Source: Saccharicrinis carchari (lineage in GTDB: Bacteria > Bacteroidota > Bacteroidia > Bacteroidales > Marinilabiliaceae). Taken from it: a stretch of 64,000 nucleotides of DNA. Below are positions 17,851-27,304 of this stretch, piece after piece. Positions within the stretch are counted from its first letter, which is position 1; each line of letters starts with the position of its first letter. The notes below the pieces were generated by a model. The model saw nothing but the letters and a program-made list of their open reading frames with translations, did no database searches and had not been told where the DNA came from. The position numbers were made by a program, and so were the translations under genes. The DNA is taken from contig NZ_FXTB01000001.1 in NCBI RefSeq assembly GCF_900182605.1, positions 1,204,996-1,268,995 on the forward strand, written 5' to 3'.

Positions 17851-18042
17851 GAGGTTGTCTCAAAAGTGTTTTTTTTAACATTTAAACTTACAGATTGCAA
17901 GTGAGGTCAGCTCACGATCCCCATCCCACCTCCTCTGGCGGCGTACTTCCCCTTGTTCTCAGGAACAAAGGGAAGAGCCATTTACATGGTACTTGCAATT
18001 TGTAAGTTACGTCTAAATATTTTTGACTTTTGAGACAGCCCC
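17851..18042. mobile_element. MITE-like palindromic element with 17-bp terminal repeats
   Basis: A 192-bp non-coding element. Outer terminal repeats of 17 bp (start GAGGTTGTCTCAAAAGT, end ACTTTTGAGACAGCCCC) match at 15 of 17 when reversed. An inner pair (17886-17902, 17991-18007) matches at 16 of 17. The core (about 17915-17978) carries the CCCCATCCC...GTACTTCCCC...GGGAAGAGCC signature found again near 35.6, 37.4 and 42.3 kb. No transposase is present, so it would be a non-autonomous insertion or structural repeat. A target-site duplication is not evident. Confidence 0.6.
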
Positions 18043-18158
18043 AAAGCCCTTCCGAACTTGTATTCGGAAAGCTTACCGTATCACCTCACTATCAGGTTTT
18101 TATATTTTAAACAACCAACTAAGTATTTGAATATTTTATAAACAACTAAGTAGGTTGA

Positions 18159-18174
18159 TTGTTATATATAACAA
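18159..18174. promoter_or_regulatory. 16-bp perfect palindrome upstream of the flavin reductase
   Basis: TTGTTATATATAACAA is a perfect 16-bp palindrome ending 20 bases before the ATG at 18195. It is a candidate operator in the leader of the reductase gene. Confidence 0.4.
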
Positions 18175-18194
18175 AAAACAAAAAAGGATATTTT

Positions 18195-18866
18195 ATGGCA
18201 ACACATACGGTGCGAATCAAATCCATAGAAAAGGTAACCCACGACGTGCTACGGATTGTAAGCGACAAACCATCGCAATACAAATTTGAGCCCGGACAGG
18301 CTACAAGTGTGGCAATAAACAAGCCGGATTGGAAAAGTAAAAAAAGACCTTTCACTTTCACTTCTCTTCCGGGTGACGACCATTTAGAGTTTATCATTAA
18401 AATTTATCCTCAGCATAAGGGCGTTACCAATGCGTTGCTTCAGCTGAGTACCCACGACGAATTACTTATCGAAGATCCGTGGGGATCAATCAACTACAAG
18501 GGCGAAGGTGTATTTATTGCCGGCGGTGCAGGGATTACACCATTTATTTCCATTTTTAAACACCTAAAAGCCCAAAACGAGCTAGCAAATAACCAACTCA
18601 TTTTTGCGAATAAAACAAAAGCCGACATCATTCATGCAGCTGAATTCGAAAAAATGTTAGGCGATAACTTTATTAATATTTTATCAGACGAAAAAACAGA
18701 CCAGTATGCGCATGGGTTTATTACAGAACATTTTATAAAAAAATCAATTACTGATTTGGGCAAATACTTTTATGTATGTGGGCCTCCGAAAATGATGAAA
18801 GCAGTCGAGGATATATTGAACAACTTAAAAGTAGAAAAAGAGCACATTATTAAAGAAGAGTTTTGA
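18195..18866 (+). CDS. Ferredoxin-NADP reductase-like FAD/NAD(P) oxidoreductase
   Basis: Cytoplasmic flavoprotein of 223 residues moving electrons between NAD(P)H and a one-electron carrier. The FAD part has KKRPFTFTSLPGDDHLEF, with RPFTFTS in place of the usual RxYS. The NAD(P) part has AGGAGITPFISIF and the C-terminal YVCGPPKMM. The start at 18195 is chosen because an AAAGGA site precedes it and the upstream ATG at 18159 would place the palindrome inside the coding region. No oxygenase or ferredoxin partner is adjacent. Confidence 0.85.
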   Translation: MATHTVRIKSIEKVTHDVLRIVSDKPSQYKFEPGQATSVAINKPDWKSKKRPFTFTSLPGDDHLEFIIKIYPQHKGVTNALLQLSTHDELLIEDPWGSINYKGEGVFIAGGAGITPFISIFKHLKAQNELANNQLIFANKTKADIIHAAEFEKMLGDNFINILSDEKTDQYAHGFITEHFIKKSITDLGKYFYVCGPPKMMKAVEDILNNLKVEKEHIIKEEF

Positions 18867-18973
18867 GCTCCGCTATTTAATTAAATCAGTTTTTAAAAAA
18901 CCATACCAAAATCGCACATATCTAAGGCTAATAATATTAATTTTACCATCCTAAACGTAGCGAACAGACCACA

Positions 18974-19588
18974 ATGAACAAATCTCTTTTTATTAGCGCA
19001 CTTACCTTGATGGTATTTGTTGCATTCGCATGCCATACCACAACAAAAAAGGCGGAAAGCAGCAAAAATAACGATGCAGTGCCAGCGGCAACTAACAAAG
19101 CCCAAACAACTTTTAACCAGAATCAAATAATGCAAGCTGCATTAGCAGGTAAGCACAACATTGTTGAGGATGCCTTACACAATGGCTTAGATGTAAATGC
19201 AACCGACACCAACAAACGTACGCTATTAATGCTGGCGGCATTTAACGGACACACCCACCTGGTAGAAATGCTGGTTGCCAAAGGAGCCGATGTAAACCTG
19301 CGCGACACCATAGACAGAACGGCGCTGATGTTTGCCTCTACCGGGCCGTTTGCGCCAACGGTGCTAGCCTTATTGCAGGCAGGAGCCCAACCAAATCTGA
19401 CAGATGCACAGGAAAATTGGACGGCCGCCATGATGGCCGCCGCCGAAGGACAGCTTGAAGTACTTAAAATACTGGTAGCAAATGGGGCAGATTTAAATAT
19501 GGTGGATATCGATGGTGAATCGTCATTGGATTTTGCCAAGGCCAACGGACACAGCCATGTGGCAGATTATATTGCTTCGCGGATGTAA
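18974..19588 (+). CDS. Ankyrin-repeat lipoprotein
   Basis: Predicted lipoprotein (lipobox near VAFAC, Cys20) followed by about four ankyrin repeats from residue 52 (NGLDVNATDTNKRTLLMLAAFNGH, KGADVNLRDTIDRTALMFAS, AGAQPNLTDAQENWTAAMMAAAEGQ, NGADLNMVDIDGESSLDFAKANGH). A short Lys/Ser/Asn linker joins the anchor to the repeats. It is likely a periplasmic protein-binding scaffold. No phospholipase, catalase or other partner typical of periplasmic ankyrin proteins is adjacent, so the partner is unknown. Confidence 0.85.
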   Translation: MNKSLFISALTLMVFVAFACHTTTKKAESSKNNDAVPAATNKAQTTFNQNQIMQAALAGKHNIVEDALHNGLDVNATDTNKRTLLMLAAFNGHTHLVEMLVAKGADVNLRDTIDRTALMFASTGPFAPTVLALLQAGAQPNLTDAQENWTAAMMAAAEGQLEVLKILVANGADLNMVDIDGESSLDFAKANGHSHVADYIASRM

Positions 19589-19789
19589 TAAAACCCATTC
19601 AGCGGCTATAAAAAAATGTCAAATACTGCATTACGCTTACCCGGAAAATACTCAGGGCGCTCTGGCTGTTTTTTATGTCAATATCTTCTAAGCAACCTTT
19701 ACGGGTTTATTTGGTTTCCGCTTCCATTAATTAACCGAACTTACTTTTTTTGGCCAAATCCAAACATAGGGTATAATCTGTAAATTGTC

Positions 19790-21799
19790 CTACTCCTCCT
19801 CAAAACCAAGGTTGGCAGAGATATTACGATAACGTTCGGCTTCTTCCGCCTCACCCATTTTATCGCACACCTGAGCCAAATAATAATACGATTCCGCATG
19901 ATCATCCTTCAGGTTGATGGCCTTTTTAAGATCGTTGTATGCTCCGTTATTATTTTTTAAGAGCAAACGGGTACGTCCCCGGTTATAATAAACCTTAAAG
20001 GTGCGCGGCTTTAGCTTGCGAGCCAGCGAATAGTCGGCCTCTGCCCCATCTAAGTCATTTGTTTCCACCTTTAGTCCGGCACGTTTAAACAGCGCATCAA
20101 AAAAATCGGGATTCAACAATATAGCCTTGTTTAGGTTGGCAATAGCTGCTGATTTATCCTTAGCTTTTACCAAACATTCGTTGGCCATCAAAAAATATTC
20201 ACGGGCAAATTCGCCCAGTTGCTTGTTTCTTTTCTTTTCTCTGCATTCGAGTGTTTGTATTTTTTTGCGTAATTTAGGTATCACTTGTAACTGGCGGGCA
20301 ATAAAACGCAGCACATGCGGTTTTGTTAGGTCGTTACGTTTGGCAACTGCCAATCCCAGTTCCTGCATCGCAAAACCAAAGTCATCCTTTTTAAATGCTG
20401 CCAACGCATTTTTGTAGCTGTCGTCGGCACGGGCTGACTCCAAGCTTTCTTTAATTTGTAATTTATTGTTGCTTCGGCGCGAAAAATCTACACATTCGCG
20501 CTTTACAATAACATCCCGGGCTGTTACTTGCGATTTCATGATAATACCCTCTAAGGAGCGACAACGGCTCAGTGCCACATAAAGTTGCCCGCCTGCAAAA
20601 GCGCCACCCGTAAAGTCTATCATCACCTTATCAAAGGTAAGCCCCTGACTTTTATGCACAGTAATGGCCCAGGCCAGTTTTAAAGGATATTGCTGATACG
20701 AACCTATTTCGTCTTCGATAATCCGATTGTTTTTTTCATCGTATTTATACCTGACGTTGCGCCATAACTCTTTTTCTACCAGGTAAAGCTCATCATTTTC
20801 AAGACGCACATAAATACCTTCCTCATTTATTTCATCTATCCTGCCCAAACTGCCATTAAACCATCTTCGTTCGGGCGAGTCGTTTTTTATGAACATCACC
20901 TGGGCGTTTTCCTTTAGTACCAACTCCCGCGGTGTAGGTAAAGCCGATTCGGGAAACTCCCCCATCACCTGTCCCTCAAATACAATCTCCTCTCCTTCCA
21001 ACTCACTCAGCTTATGATCGTTAATATAGTCCACCGTATTGCGACGGGTTGCCAGCGTAATAAAAAGCTCATCCAGCGGCGCATTGTATGCCCGCTTATA
21101 ACGTCGGTTAATAGTGGCCATATCATCTTGCCTTAGCGCATTCACCCTTATGCGATCCAACAAATTAACAAACTCGGGATTATTTTGACGATACACTTTT
21201 TTCAGCTCAATTTGCACCATGGGCAAATGACGAAATACTCTTGCCGAAAAGAAAAACGGGGTTTGATAAAAACGTTTTAAAATGGCCCACTCCTCTCCTT
21301 TTACCACGGGTTCCAATTGAAAAATATCGCCCACCATTAACAGCTGCTTTCCGCCAAATGGCACTTGCATATTGCCCGAGAACACCCGTAGCACGCGATC
21401 GATAAAATCGAGGATATCCACCCGTAGCATTGAAACCTCATCAATGATGAGTAGTTCTAACTCTTTAATTAGTTTTTGATGGTTTTTTCGATATTTTAAA
21501 AAATCGTAGATACGGCCGTCTTTGGTACTCAGATCCGGATCGTCAGGCAGCAAGGGTCGAAAAGGAATTTTAAAAAAGGAATGCATGGTTTGTCCGCCTG
21601 CATTAATGGCGGCAATACCCGTTGGAGCTACCACCACATATTTTTTTTGGGTTTGAGCACAAATATATTTTAAAAAGGTACTTTTTCCGGTACCTGCCTT
21701 TCCGGTTAAAAATACGGATCGTCGGGTATATTGAATCAGTTTAAGCGCATCCTGAAACTCATCATTATCCGTATCGATATGTTGCAACCATTCATCCAT
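19790..21799 (-). CDS. PIF1-like helicase fused to C-terminal TPRs
   Basis: Superfamily 1B 5'-3' DNA helicase of 669 residues. Walker A LTGKAGTGKSTF lies at about 32-43, motif Ia APTGIAAINAGG, Walker B LLIIDEVSML (about 117), motif III GDIFQLEPV, and the UvrD_C_2 end LAWAITVHKSQGLTFDKV...YVALSRCRSLEGI (about 375-420). After about residue 480 the protein changes to TPR repeats (AIANLNKAILLNPDFFDALF, AYNDLKKAINLKDDHAESYYYLAQVCDK), probably a protein-interaction arm. It precedes no partner in the same operon. The helicase call is secure; what the TPR arm recruits is unknown. Confidence 0.9.
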   Translation of the reverse strand: MDEWLQHIDTDNDEFQDALKLIQYTRRSVFLTGKAGTGKSTFLKYICAQTQKKYVVVAPTGIAAINAGGQTMHSFFKIPFRPLLPDDPDLSTKDGRIYDFLKYRKNHQKLIKELELLIIDEVSMLRVDILDFIDRVLRVFSGNMQVPFGGKQLLMVGDIFQLEPVVKGEEWAILKRFYQTPFFFSARVFRHLPMVQIELKKVYRQNNPEFVNLLDRIRVNALRQDDMATINRRYKRAYNAPLDELFITLATRRNTVDYINDHKLSELEGEEIVFEGQVMGEFPESALPTPRELVLKENAQVMFIKNDSPERRWFNGSLGRIDEINEEGIYVRLENDELYLVEKELWRNVRYKYDEKNNRIIEDEIGSYQQYPLKLAWAITVHKSQGLTFDKVMIDFTGGAFAGGQLYVALSRCRSLEGIIMKSQVTARDVIVKRECVDFSRRSNNKLQIKESLESARADDSYKNALAAFKKDDFGFAMQELGLAVAKRNDLTKPHVLRFIARQLQVIPKLRKKIQTLECREKKRNKQLGEFAREYFLMANECLVKAKDKSAAIANLNKAILLNPDFFDALFKRAGLKVETNDLDGAEADYSLARKLKPRTFKVYYNRGRTRLLLKNNNGAYNDLKKAINLKDDHAESYYYLAQVCDKMGEAEEAERYRNISANLGFEEE

Positions 21800-21923
21800 C
21801 CCTCGTTGATTCTGCCTTTGTGTTTTTTATGTATTTCGTTATTCGACTGGTAAATTCCTGTAATCGCCATATGCCTGAAGCACTGTTCTATTTATCAATC
21901 AATACAATTTTAACTGCTTACGG

Positions 21924-21968
21924 TGTGTTGATATGTTAATGTGTTAATGTGCTAATGTGCTGATGTGC
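21924..21968. repeat. 8-bp tandem repeat (TGTTAATG type)
   Basis: About five imperfect copies of TGTTAATG/TGCTAATG between the TPR gene's 3' end and the helicase gene. It contains no gene and no spacer structure. Confidence 0.7.
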
Positions 21969-22028
21969 TTACCGTCAAGCGTAAAAACCACTTTTCCCGT
22001 TTGTCAACAGGTAAGCCTCCAACTAATT

Positions 22029-22080
22029 ACCGTTCACTGATTACCGTTCACTGATTACTGTTCACTGATTACTGCTCATT
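22029..22080. repeat. 14-bp tandem repeat overlapping a stop codon
   Basis: ACCGTTCACTGATT occurs twice exactly and once with one change, with a decayed fourth copy. The array runs into the last codons of the minus-strand TPR gene (stop at 22069-22071). Confidence 0.8.
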
Positions 22081-24177
22081 ATTTTCGTCCTTAATTACGC
22101 GTTGCATCCCATAACGTTTAATCACATTATAGGCTTTGTACATGCCCAACTCTCCGGCTTTGCTTAAATCCAATGTACCTAATTCATCTTGTTTCAGATA
22201 GATTCGCGTGAGTCCTCTGTTAAAATAAGCTTCGGCAAAAAACGGATTTAATTCGATGGCCTTGTCAAAGTTAGTTATGGCTCCTTCATAATCTTTGCGG
22301 ATACATTGCACGATGCCGAGGTTGTAATAAGCAAACTCATAATCGGGATCCAACTCCAGTACTTTTTGCAGGTCGCGTTCTATTAACTCATAATCCAGGC
22401 GTTTTTTTATAATTTCGTCCTCTTTATTTTTTTGATCCTTATTAAGGGACGAAGTCAAAGGTTTCGAAATCAAACTCGATGGAAGTTCCTCTTCGTCAAA
22501 GGTCTGCATCATTTCCACCATTTTATACCTCACATAAGCGCGATTAAAATAGGCAAAAAGTGCCAAACCATTATCCCGGGTGTTTTCTACAATAAAATCG
22601 TATTCATTTATCGCACTGGTATAATTAAGCACCACACCGTACAATATAGCCCGGATAAAGCGTAATTCGTTATCATCCGGTGTTTGTTGCAGTTCGCTGC
22701 CAATATCTTTAATGGTAGAAAAATATTCCAAGGACTTGGTTCCGTCTGTTTCGGCTTCTCTGTTAGAGAAAACCAGTGGTCTTCCAAACTTTTTACGCTG
22801 ATTAAACTGTGTTACTTCCGGTTTAAAATACCGGGTACGATTTACCAGAGAATCAACCGAAAAGAAGGTAAGCCCATAAACAGACTCCAGATCAATTATA
22901 ATATTTCGATTTTGTATTTTACCTCTCAAATTGTCTATTTCCTCCACCTCTGTTTCTTCGATACCAAAGTCGTCCAGCACCGCTATTTTATCGTGATTGC
23001 TAATGTCATCGTCCTTTTCGCTCCGCGTTTCTTTAGGCTTATTCCCTTCCTTACCCTTCTGCTGTTTCTCGCCTTTTTTACGCTGGTCCTGCTCCAGTTT
23101 ATAAGCCATATTATAATCCCGGCCTGCCGCCACATTGTTATTTAGACCGCTATAAGCCTGGGCGCGTGCCATATAGGCATCAGGATAATCGGGATAACGA
23201 TCGACAATCAGGTTCAGGTCCGATATGGCTTCGCGATATTGTCCTACCTTAATATAAAGTAAGGAGCGGTTAAACAAGGTGAGTAAATCACCTGGATTGA
23301 GCGCCAGCACTCTGGAAAAATCGTCAATGGCATTATTCACATCGCCCACTTCCACGCGTAATATACCCCGGTTGGCATAGGCCATGGTATTTTTGGGGTC
23401 CAGCTCAATCACCTGGTCAAAATCGCTCATGGTACCCATCAGGTTATCCATCTGATAACGGATTACCCCCCGCAACATATAATAACCCGCATCGCGTCGG
23501 TTTAGTGCTATCGCTTCATTTATCCTGTCCAGGGCTTTATCAAAATCGTTGGTTTCGTAATAAATAATAGCACTAAAGCGATACGCATCAGCTACCAGGG
23601 GATTCACCTCTATGGCCTCATCCATATCCCGCACCGCTCCAATCGTATCATTTAAATGAAGTTTAGCGATAGCCCTATTGATATAGGCTCCATATTGGGC
23701 ATTATCTATTTTAAGCACCGCGGTAAAGTCATCCACACTTTTTTGGTATTCTTTGGTATTCATATAAACCAGCCCCCGGTTAAAAAAGATGCCCTCGTCC
23801 TGTGGACTCAGCTCCAACCCTTTGGCATAATCGACCAACGACGCCTCGTAAGAACCGAACTTGCTACGGATATCGCCCCTGAAACGGTAAAAACTGGCAT
23901 GGAAAGGATTGATACTGATGGCCTTATTCATATCTTTTTCCGCCCCTTTTAGGTCATCCAAACTATACTTGGCAAAGGCTCTTAAATAATATGGTTCGGC
24001 CAGGTATGGTTTAACACGAATTACTTTATTAAAGTAGGATATGGCCAGCACGTAATCCTCAAAATAAAGGGCGTTTCTGCCAATGATAAGAACCCTGTCT
24101 GTATCGATTTGAGCTTTGGTGTGAGAAGCCATGCCCAGTAAAAAAAGAATATGAAGAAAATAAAATATCTTTCGCAT
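22069..24177 (-). CDS. Large exported TPR-repeat protein
   Basis: Secreted or periplasmic protein of about 702 residues. The start is set at the internal ATG giving MRKIFYFLHILFLLGMASHTKAQ, a standard signal peptide; the longer frame (24198) adds seven residues. A first block of about ten TPRs fills residues 25-360. A low-complexity Lys/Glu linker follows (about 370-400, QRKKGEKQQKGKEGNK). A middle segment precedes two or three further TPRs (LQKVLELDPDYEFAYYNLG; AITNFDKAIELNPFFAEAYFNRG). It is probably a scaffold for envelope protein assembly. No specific partner is identified. Confidence 0.82.
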   Translation of the reverse strand: MRKIFYFLHILFLLGMASHTKAQIDTDRVLIIGRNALYFEDYVLAISYFNKVIRVKPYLAEPYYLRAFAKYSLDDLKGAEKDMNKAISINPFHASFYRFRGDIRSKFGSYEASLVDYAKGLELSPQDEGIFFNRGLVYMNTKEYQKSVDDFTAVLKIDNAQYGAYINRAIAKLHLNDTIGAVRDMDEAIEVNPLVADAYRFSAIIYYETNDFDKALDRINEAIALNRRDAGYYMLRGVIRYQMDNLMGTMSDFDQVIELDPKNTMAYANRGILRVEVGDVNNAIDDFSRVLALNPGDLLTLFNRSLLYIKVGQYREAISDLNLIVDRYPDYPDAYMARAQAYSGLNNNVAAGRDYNMAYKLEQDQRKKGEKQQKGKEGNKPKETRSEKDDDISNHDKIAVLDDFGIEETEVEEIDNLRGKIQNRNIIIDLESVYGLTFFSVDSLVNRTRYFKPEVTQFNQRKKFGRPLVFSNREAETDGTKSLEYFSTIKDIGSELQQTPDDNELRFIRAILYGVVLNYTSAINEYDFIVENTRDNGLALFAYFNRAYVRYKMVEMMQTFDEEELPSSLISKPLTSSLNKDQKNKEDEIIKKRLDYELIERDLQKVLELDPDYEFAYYNLGIVQCIRKDYEGAITNFDKAIELNPFFAEAYFNRGLTRIYLKQDELGTLDLSKAGELGMYKAYNVIKRYGMQRVIKDENNEQ

Positions 24178-24499
24178 AAATAACATACTCGGCACCATGG
24201 ATCACCACCCACCATTTTTTTAATCGAACAAATATAATAAGATTAAAGGATTCAACTAAAACTGTACCAAAATTTTGCCCTAAGCTTAGCAGAATATGGT
24301 ACATAAACAAGGGTTCTAAAAGCAGAAGCAATGTAAGAATTATCGGACGATCTTTTTTGCTCATTTTTTATAATAGAACCTCCCCAGAAGAGAGGTTCTT
24401 GCTCCCATTATCAAGAATCAACAGCTTAGATTTTTTTCTTTAATTAATAAAATAAATGTGTTGCACCTTTGCTAAAATACATAGTGGATAAATTGACGT

Positions 24500-24550
24500 A
24501 AAAAAAAGGAGAAGCCAAATGGCACAAAGGCCATTCAATTTCTCCTTTAA
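24500..24550 (-). terminator. Terminator of the GH20 gene
   Basis: On the minus strand AAAGGAGAA pairs with TTCTCCTTT across an internally paired loop (GGCC...GGCC-like), followed by a T run. It lies about 40 bases after the stop codon. Confidence 0.75.
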
Positions 24551-24587
24551 AAAATTACTATCGCTTTAACCTTACGGTCGAAACTAT

Positions 24588-26876
24588 TTAGTAGCTGTAC
24601 ATATCGCCGGCAGCTGTTGTAAACTTCTCGTCGCCTTGCTTTTTAAAGCGAACTATCGGTCCATTCCATGCCTGTGGCCATCCACCAATAATATTGTTGA
24701 GGAACACCATCTTAACAGGATGCTTTCCGGCAGCAAGTGCTATGGTAGCGTTATTTCGCGAAAAGCGTTTCACCTCTCCATCGTTGTTAACCAGTAATTT
24801 ATCGCCGATAAAAAACTGATCCACATCAGTAGCAAACTCATAAATACCGTCAGCGGGTATATCAAGATAACCGGTAATTATAGCAGCCGAGGTATGGTCA
24901 TCGGCGAAGATACCTTTAAAGTTGGCGTTTTTAACCACTGATTCTTTCCAACTCTTCACATCTTTTAATTCGTCTACCTTGATGTAAGTACCCTCAGCAA
25001 GCTTCATTTTAAGCCCTTTACCTGTGGTTTTAACATCCGCAGCAGGTAATAACTCCTGTTTCTCCACTTTGATAGTACGTACGTCGCTCATTCTACCTGT
25101 TTTCATGACCGAACGGATTTTAACCGTTGCGTTTTCATTAAAGGTTAAAGGAGTTGTATACTCCTTAGAATCGGCGTTGGGTTCGCTACCGTCTAGTGTA
25201 TACACCATTTTAATGGGACGGGTAGTGGTAAACTCCAGGGTAGCCTGATCGGTAAAGGCCATTACGTTAACCGGACCTTCGGGAAGGGGAATATGATAAT
25301 TGACATTATGCTTGTCGAGACGCACAAACTGCTTATCCATACGCTTCAGAAAGTCGTCATAACTTTTATTGGCTACTTCTGTCCAGCCTACTTCGGCCAG
25401 GGCAATAATACGAGGATATATCCTATACTCGAATAAATCGGACTCATACATATATTCCGACCATACGTTTCCTTGCGTTCCCAGTACATGCTTGGCCTTT
25501 TCGGGACTCAATGATTGGGGTACCGGATCGTATCCGTAGGATTCTTCGAGGGTTGTGTAACCGCCAATGGCCACGGGCTCTACTTTGCTACTGCCCTGAT
25601 AATGGTCCAAATAAACCCAGTTTCCGGGTGTCATTACCACATCATGACCTTGCTCGGCGGCTGTAATACCCCCTTCTTCGCCACGCCACGACATTACAAC
25701 AGCCGACCCGGCCAAACCACCTTCAAGTATCTCGTCCCAGCCAACCATAATACGGTCGTGAGCCAGTAATACTTTTTCCATGCGCTTGATAAAATAACTC
25801 TGTAGTTCGTGCTCGTTGGCCAAGCCTTCCTTACGTATCCTGCGCTGACAATCCGGACATTTTTCCCAACGATCCTTTGGGCATTCGTCGCCACCGATAT
25901 GAAAATACTTGTAAGGGAAAAGAGGCACCACCTCATCAATCACATCTTCGAGAAACTCAAACACCTCTTCTTTTCCGGCGCAATATACATCGGGTTCAAC
26001 GCCCCATATGTTACGTACTTTAAAAGGACCACCTGTACATGATAAGTGTGGGTATGCTGTAAGGGCAGCCAAGGCATGCCCGGGAAGTTCAATTTCAGGT
26101 ACTACGTTAATAAAACGCTTTTGGGCATATGCCACAATCTCTTTGACTTCTTCCTGTGTATAAAAACCACCATACTCATGACCTTCACCCTCAATGCGGG
26201 TAGCCCCTAATGTGGTCAATTTAGGATACTTTTTTATTTCGATACGCCAACCCTGATCTTCGGTCAGATGCCAGTGAAAGGTATTCATTTTAAAGAGAGC
26301 CATTACGTCGAGTTGTTTTTTTATAAACTCCACGGGCACAAAATGACGGCACACGTCCAGGTGCATTCCACGCCAAACAAAGCGGGGGTCGTCGTTTATT
26401 TGTACGTAGGGCATGTACCACTCCACATTGCTAACTTTTGTAGGGCTCTCCAATTCGGGTGGTAATAACTGCAACACAGTCATCAATCCATAAAAAGCAC
26501 CACGTTCGGTTGAAGCCACAATGGTAGCCCCCTGTTCTGTAACGCTCAACGCATAGGCTTCGTCGCCTTTGTTGGCAGCCGGATCCAGCTCGATAGCAAT
26601 AAAGTTTTTAGCGGGTTTTTCAGCGCTTACCGTGAGCTCAAAACCCGCCGCATTTTTAAAACGTGCGTTAATTAGTGCAGCCGCTTCTTTCAGGTTTTCA
26701 TTATCCGGCACCACAAAAGTTGTTTTGGCAGTTACGGTAAAAAAACCATCTTGCTGTGTCACCTCATTGGGTTGTGGCACAATAGACAGTTCCTTTGTTT
26801 TCGCCTTTTTCTCGGCGCACGATACCAATGCAAACACAGCCATGGCAACGAGAATTAAATTTTTGTACATCTTCAT
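24588..26876 (-). CDS. GH20 beta-N-acetylhexosaminidase lipoprotein
   Basis: Exported exo-enzyme removing terminal GlcNAc/GalNAc from glycans or chitin oligomers. The signal peptide has the lipobox ALVSC (Cys20), so it is likely surface or periplasm anchored. A GH20b N-domain (about 30-150) precedes the catalytic barrel (about 155-500) with HWHLTEDQGWRIEI, HIGGDECP (catalytic Asp330-Glu331), VMSWRGEEGG and YLDHYQG. The C-terminal part holds a chitobiase C-like segment (VYTLDGSEPNADSKEY) and a PA14-like sandwich (about 640-760). It is monocistronic with its own terminator. Amino sugars released could feed the ROK/NagB-like genes at 43-47 kb. Confidence 0.93.
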   Translation of the reverse strand: MKMYKNLILVAMAVFALVSCAEKKAKTKELSIVPQPNEVTQQDGFFTVTAKTTFVVPDNENLKEAAALINARFKNAAGFELTVSAEKPAKNFIAIELDPAANKGDEAYALSVTEQGATIVASTERGAFYGLMTVLQLLPPELESPTKVSNVEWYMPYVQINDDPRFVWRGMHLDVCRHFVPVEFIKKQLDVMALFKMNTFHWHLTEDQGWRIEIKKYPKLTTLGATRIEGEGHEYGGFYTQEEVKEIVAYAQKRFINVVPEIELPGHALAALTAYPHLSCTGGPFKVRNIWGVEPDVYCAGKEEVFEFLEDVIDEVVPLFPYKYFHIGGDECPKDRWEKCPDCQRRIRKEGLANEHELQSYFIKRMEKVLLAHDRIMVGWDEILEGGLAGSAVVMSWRGEEGGITAAEQGHDVVMTPGNWVYLDHYQGSSKVEPVAIGGYTTLEESYGYDPVPQSLSPEKAKHVLGTQGNVWSEYMYESDLFEYRIYPRIIALAEVGWTEVANKSYDDFLKRMDKQFVRLDKHNVNYHIPLPEGPVNVMAFTDQATLEFTTTRPIKMVYTLDGSEPNADSKEYTTPLTFNENATVKIRSVMKTGRMSDVRTIKVEKQELLPAADVKTTGKGLKMKLAEGTYIKVDELKDVKSWKESVVKNANFKGIFADDHTSAAIITGYLDIPADGIYEFATDVDQFFIGDKLLVNNDGEVKRFSRNNATIALAAGKHPVKMVFLNNIIGGWPQAWNGPIVRFKKQGDEKFTTAAGDMYSY

Positions 26877-27304
26877 AAATACTTATTTAAAAGTTATTGT
26901 TGGTTTTCTTCATCAAAAGATGAATTCTATTTCAATCATTGTTAAACTGTAAAAATGAGCATTAACCTTGATACTGACCATTGATTTTATACATATTTTG
27001 TTTGACTTTGTACATTAATCGGGATTAGTGTATTTTTATGAGAAATACAAAAAGCCGTAGTTTTCGAAAGTCTTTACCGTGAATACTACTACACTGACCT
27101 TAGTATTGTGCAATACGGCACCATTCATGTTTATATCAAAACCACAATTACCCGTGTATGGAGGCAAGTACTGTATATGGAACAGAAAAACTTTTGAACG
27201 GCTGCAAAATCCCCACTCTTAAAAAGGAGGTTAAGGGTACTGAATGACATTTTAGGATGGATATGTTGCAATATACAAACCGCTATAGGGTTAGTTAAAA
27301 GCAG
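26877..27304. other. 428-bp intergenic region, no gene seen
   Basis: A/T-rich. It must contain the GH20 promoter near 26880-26960, but no good TAnnTTTG box was found. A 7-bp inverted repeat (27292-27311) overlaps the stop codon of the histidine kinase gene. Confidence 0.5.

Noticed and set aside
22029..22080. CRISPR array
   Set aside because: Units are 14 bp with no spacers, there are no cas genes, and the repeats overlap a stop codon.
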